Origin: Gammaproteobacteria bacterium
GTDB taxonomy: Bacteria > Pseudomonadota > Gammaproteobacteria > Pseudomonadales > UBA3067
DNA length: 5,300 nucleotides
Assembly: GCA_002402085.1 (NCBI GenBank)
Contig: NVVB01000002.1
Coordinates: forward strand, 59,945 to 65,244
Reading direction: 5' to 3'
A model generated the notes under the pieces. It had not been told where the DNA came from. It was given only the letters and a program-made list of their open reading frames with translations, and ran no database searches. Numbering within the stretch: position 1 is the stretch's first letter; every line of letters begins with the position of its first letter. The translations under genes were made by a program, and so were the position numbers. Shown here in pieces: positions 4,281-5,300 of this stretch.

Positions 4281-5300
4281 TTATGCAGTCCGTGTTTGTT
4301 CGAATTCTTCTTCGGTAAACTCTTCACCCTCGGGTACATTTTGCGGCACGAAATCTTCATCCGCCCCAGGCACGCTGTAATCATAGGCCCAGCGATGCAC
4401 TTCGGGTAAATCCTTCCCCCAATTGCCATGAGCCGGAGGTGTTTGAGGTGTTTGCCATTCTAACGACGTCCCGCCCCAAGGATTCCCTGGGGCCTTCTTA
4501 CCGTACCTCAAACTCCAAATCACATTAAAAATAAAGAACAGTTGAGCGACCCCAACAATCAGCGCCGCAATGGTGATCTGAGCGTTCAGCGCCATTGCAG
4601 TATCGGACATGAAATCTGTATCCCCCATGGCGAAGTATCGTCGTGGTAAGCCTTCGATCCCTAGGTAATGCATCGGAAAATAAATTGCATACGCGCCAAT
4701 GAAGGTAAACCAAAAATGTATCTTGCCCAGCCCGTCATGATACATTTTCCCCGTGATTTTCGGGAACCAGTGATATAGAGACGCATAGAGCACCAACACT
4801 GGCGACACCCCCATCACCATATGAAAATGGGCAACCACAAAATAGGTGTCAGACAAAGGCACATCGACCGTTACATTGCCCAAAAACAGCCCTGTTAAAC
4901 CGCCATTGATAAACGTAAAAATAAATGCGATACAAAAAAGCATCGGTACAGTGAAATGAATATCGCCTTTCCAAAGCGTCAACACCCAGTTGTACACCTT
5001 AATGGCCGTTGGAATCGCAATCATTAACGTAGTCGTCGCGAAGAAAAACCCGAAGTACGGATTCATGCCGCTGACGTACATATGATGCGCCCAGACAACA
5101 AAGCTCATGCCTCCGATAGCCACAATCGCCCACACCATCGTACGGTAACCAAAGATACTTTTTCGCGCATGAGTCGCCAAAACATCCGACACTAAACCAA
5201 AGGCAGGCAATGCCACAATGTATACCTCTGGATGCCCAAAGAACCAAAACAAATGCTGAAACAAAATCGGACTACCGCCATCGTAGGCCAAGTTCTCACC
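4281..5300 (-). CDS. ctaD: Cytochrome c oxidase subunit I, A1 type (5' end outside the window)
   Basis: This is the catalytic subunit of an O2-reducing haem-copper oxidase. The 339 visible residues run in frame off the window edge and begin GENLAYDGGSP, so the start codon and the N-terminal helices with the first haem a ligand are missing. Numbering from the edge, visible ligands are His23 and Tyr27 of GHPEVYI (CuB and cross-linked Tyr, with the D-channel Glu25), His72-His73 of WAHHMYVSG (CuB), Lys101 of IPTAIKVYNW (K channel), His158 (haem a3) and His160 (haem a) of AHFHMVMG, and Arg220-Arg221 of LPRRY near the haem propionates. Glu in HPEV marks subfamily A1. The tail carries LEWQTPQTPPAHGNW and a very acidic C-terminus (EGEEFTEEEFEQ). 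The overall sequence is closest in my memory to CoxN-type subunit I. The subunit III paralogue follows 15 nt downstream; subunit II would be expected upstream, beyond 5300. A TTG at 5291-5289 is internal, not the start. Confidence 0.95.
   Translation of the reverse strand, partial: GENLAYDGGSPILFQHLFWFFGHPEVYIVALPAFGLVSDVLATHARKSIFGYRTMVWAIVAIGGMSFVVWAHHMYVSGMNPYFGFFFATTTLMIAIPTAIKVYNWVLTLWKGDIHFTVPMLFCIAFIFTFINGGLTGLFLGNVTVDVPLSDTYFVVAHFHMVMGVSPVLVLYASLYHWFPKITGKMYHDGLGKIHFWFTFIGAYAIYFPMHYLGIEGLPRRYFAMGDTDFMSDTAMALNAQITIAALIVGVAQLFFIFNVIWSLRYGKKAPGNPWGGTSLEWQTPQTPPAHGNWGKDLPEVHRWAYDYSVPGADEDFVPQNVPEGEEFTEEEFEQTRTA

Noticed and set aside
4187..5247. Minus-strand open frames at 4187-4429, 4525-4713 and 4999-5247
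   Set aside because: They are out-of-frame readings within or across the subunit I and subunit III paralogue genes, whose products carry unmistakable family motifs.
5289..5291. TTG as a start codon for subunit I
   Set aside because: The frame continues upstream to the window edge (Gly-Glu-Asn before it), and the protein here is mid-domain, so the TTG encodes an internal leucine.
132..5300. A single functional system joining the SDR/MaoC genes with the oxidase
   Set aside because: The two blocks converge on opposite strands with a hairpin between them, so there is no shared transcript or evident biochemical link.

Overview
This window looks like a chromosomal segment of a Gram-negative proteobacterium, most likely a marine-type gammaproteobacterium. 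The basis is moderate GC by eye, strong AGGA-type ribosome binding sites, an A1-type haem-copper oxidase cluster of the Bradyrhizobium CoxMNOP style, and fatty-acyl type SDR and MaoC-fold genes. The genus assignment is inference only.

Left part, plus strand: positions 132-968 encode a complete short-chain dehydrogenase/reductase resembling peroxisomal trans-2-enoyl-CoA reductase and 2,4-dienoyl-CoA reductase. Positions 1101-1586 encode a complete MaoC-like hotdog protein. They are separated by 132 bp holding a GC-rich 9-bp hairpin and a doubtful 24-codon frame. Both proteins lack the textbook catalytic residues of their superfamilies, so neither should be given a reaction by name alone. At the extreme left edge (61-1, minus strand) the first 20 codons of a possible divergent gene can be read.

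Right part, minus strand, read from 5300 down to 1633: the 3' two-thirds of cytochrome c oxidase subunit I, cut by the window edge; a divergent subunit III paralogue (4265-3651); a 325-bp spacer; a canonical subunit III (3325-2636); a small subunit IV (2621-2253); and a two-helix membrane protein of unknown function (2190-1633). The last gene converges with the MaoC gene over a shared hairpin at 1604-1637.

The oxidase genes together would build an aa3/caa3-like terminal oxidase that passes electrons from cytochrome c to O2 and pumps protons. Subunit I retains all the copper, haem and proton-channel residues that fall in this part of the protein. Subunit III is present twice: one copy keeps the conserved glutamates and aspartate, and the other has lost them. 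The 325-bp spacer between the two copies carries a probable terminator, a degenerate hexamer repeat, two inverted repeats and a candidate promoter, which suggests that the cluster may be transcribed as two units. No mobile element, CRISPR array, tRNA or rRNA was seen. The most interesting points are the paired subunit III genes with unequal conservation, the unusual spacer, and the oxidase-linked membrane protein; none is clear evidence of a wholly new system.
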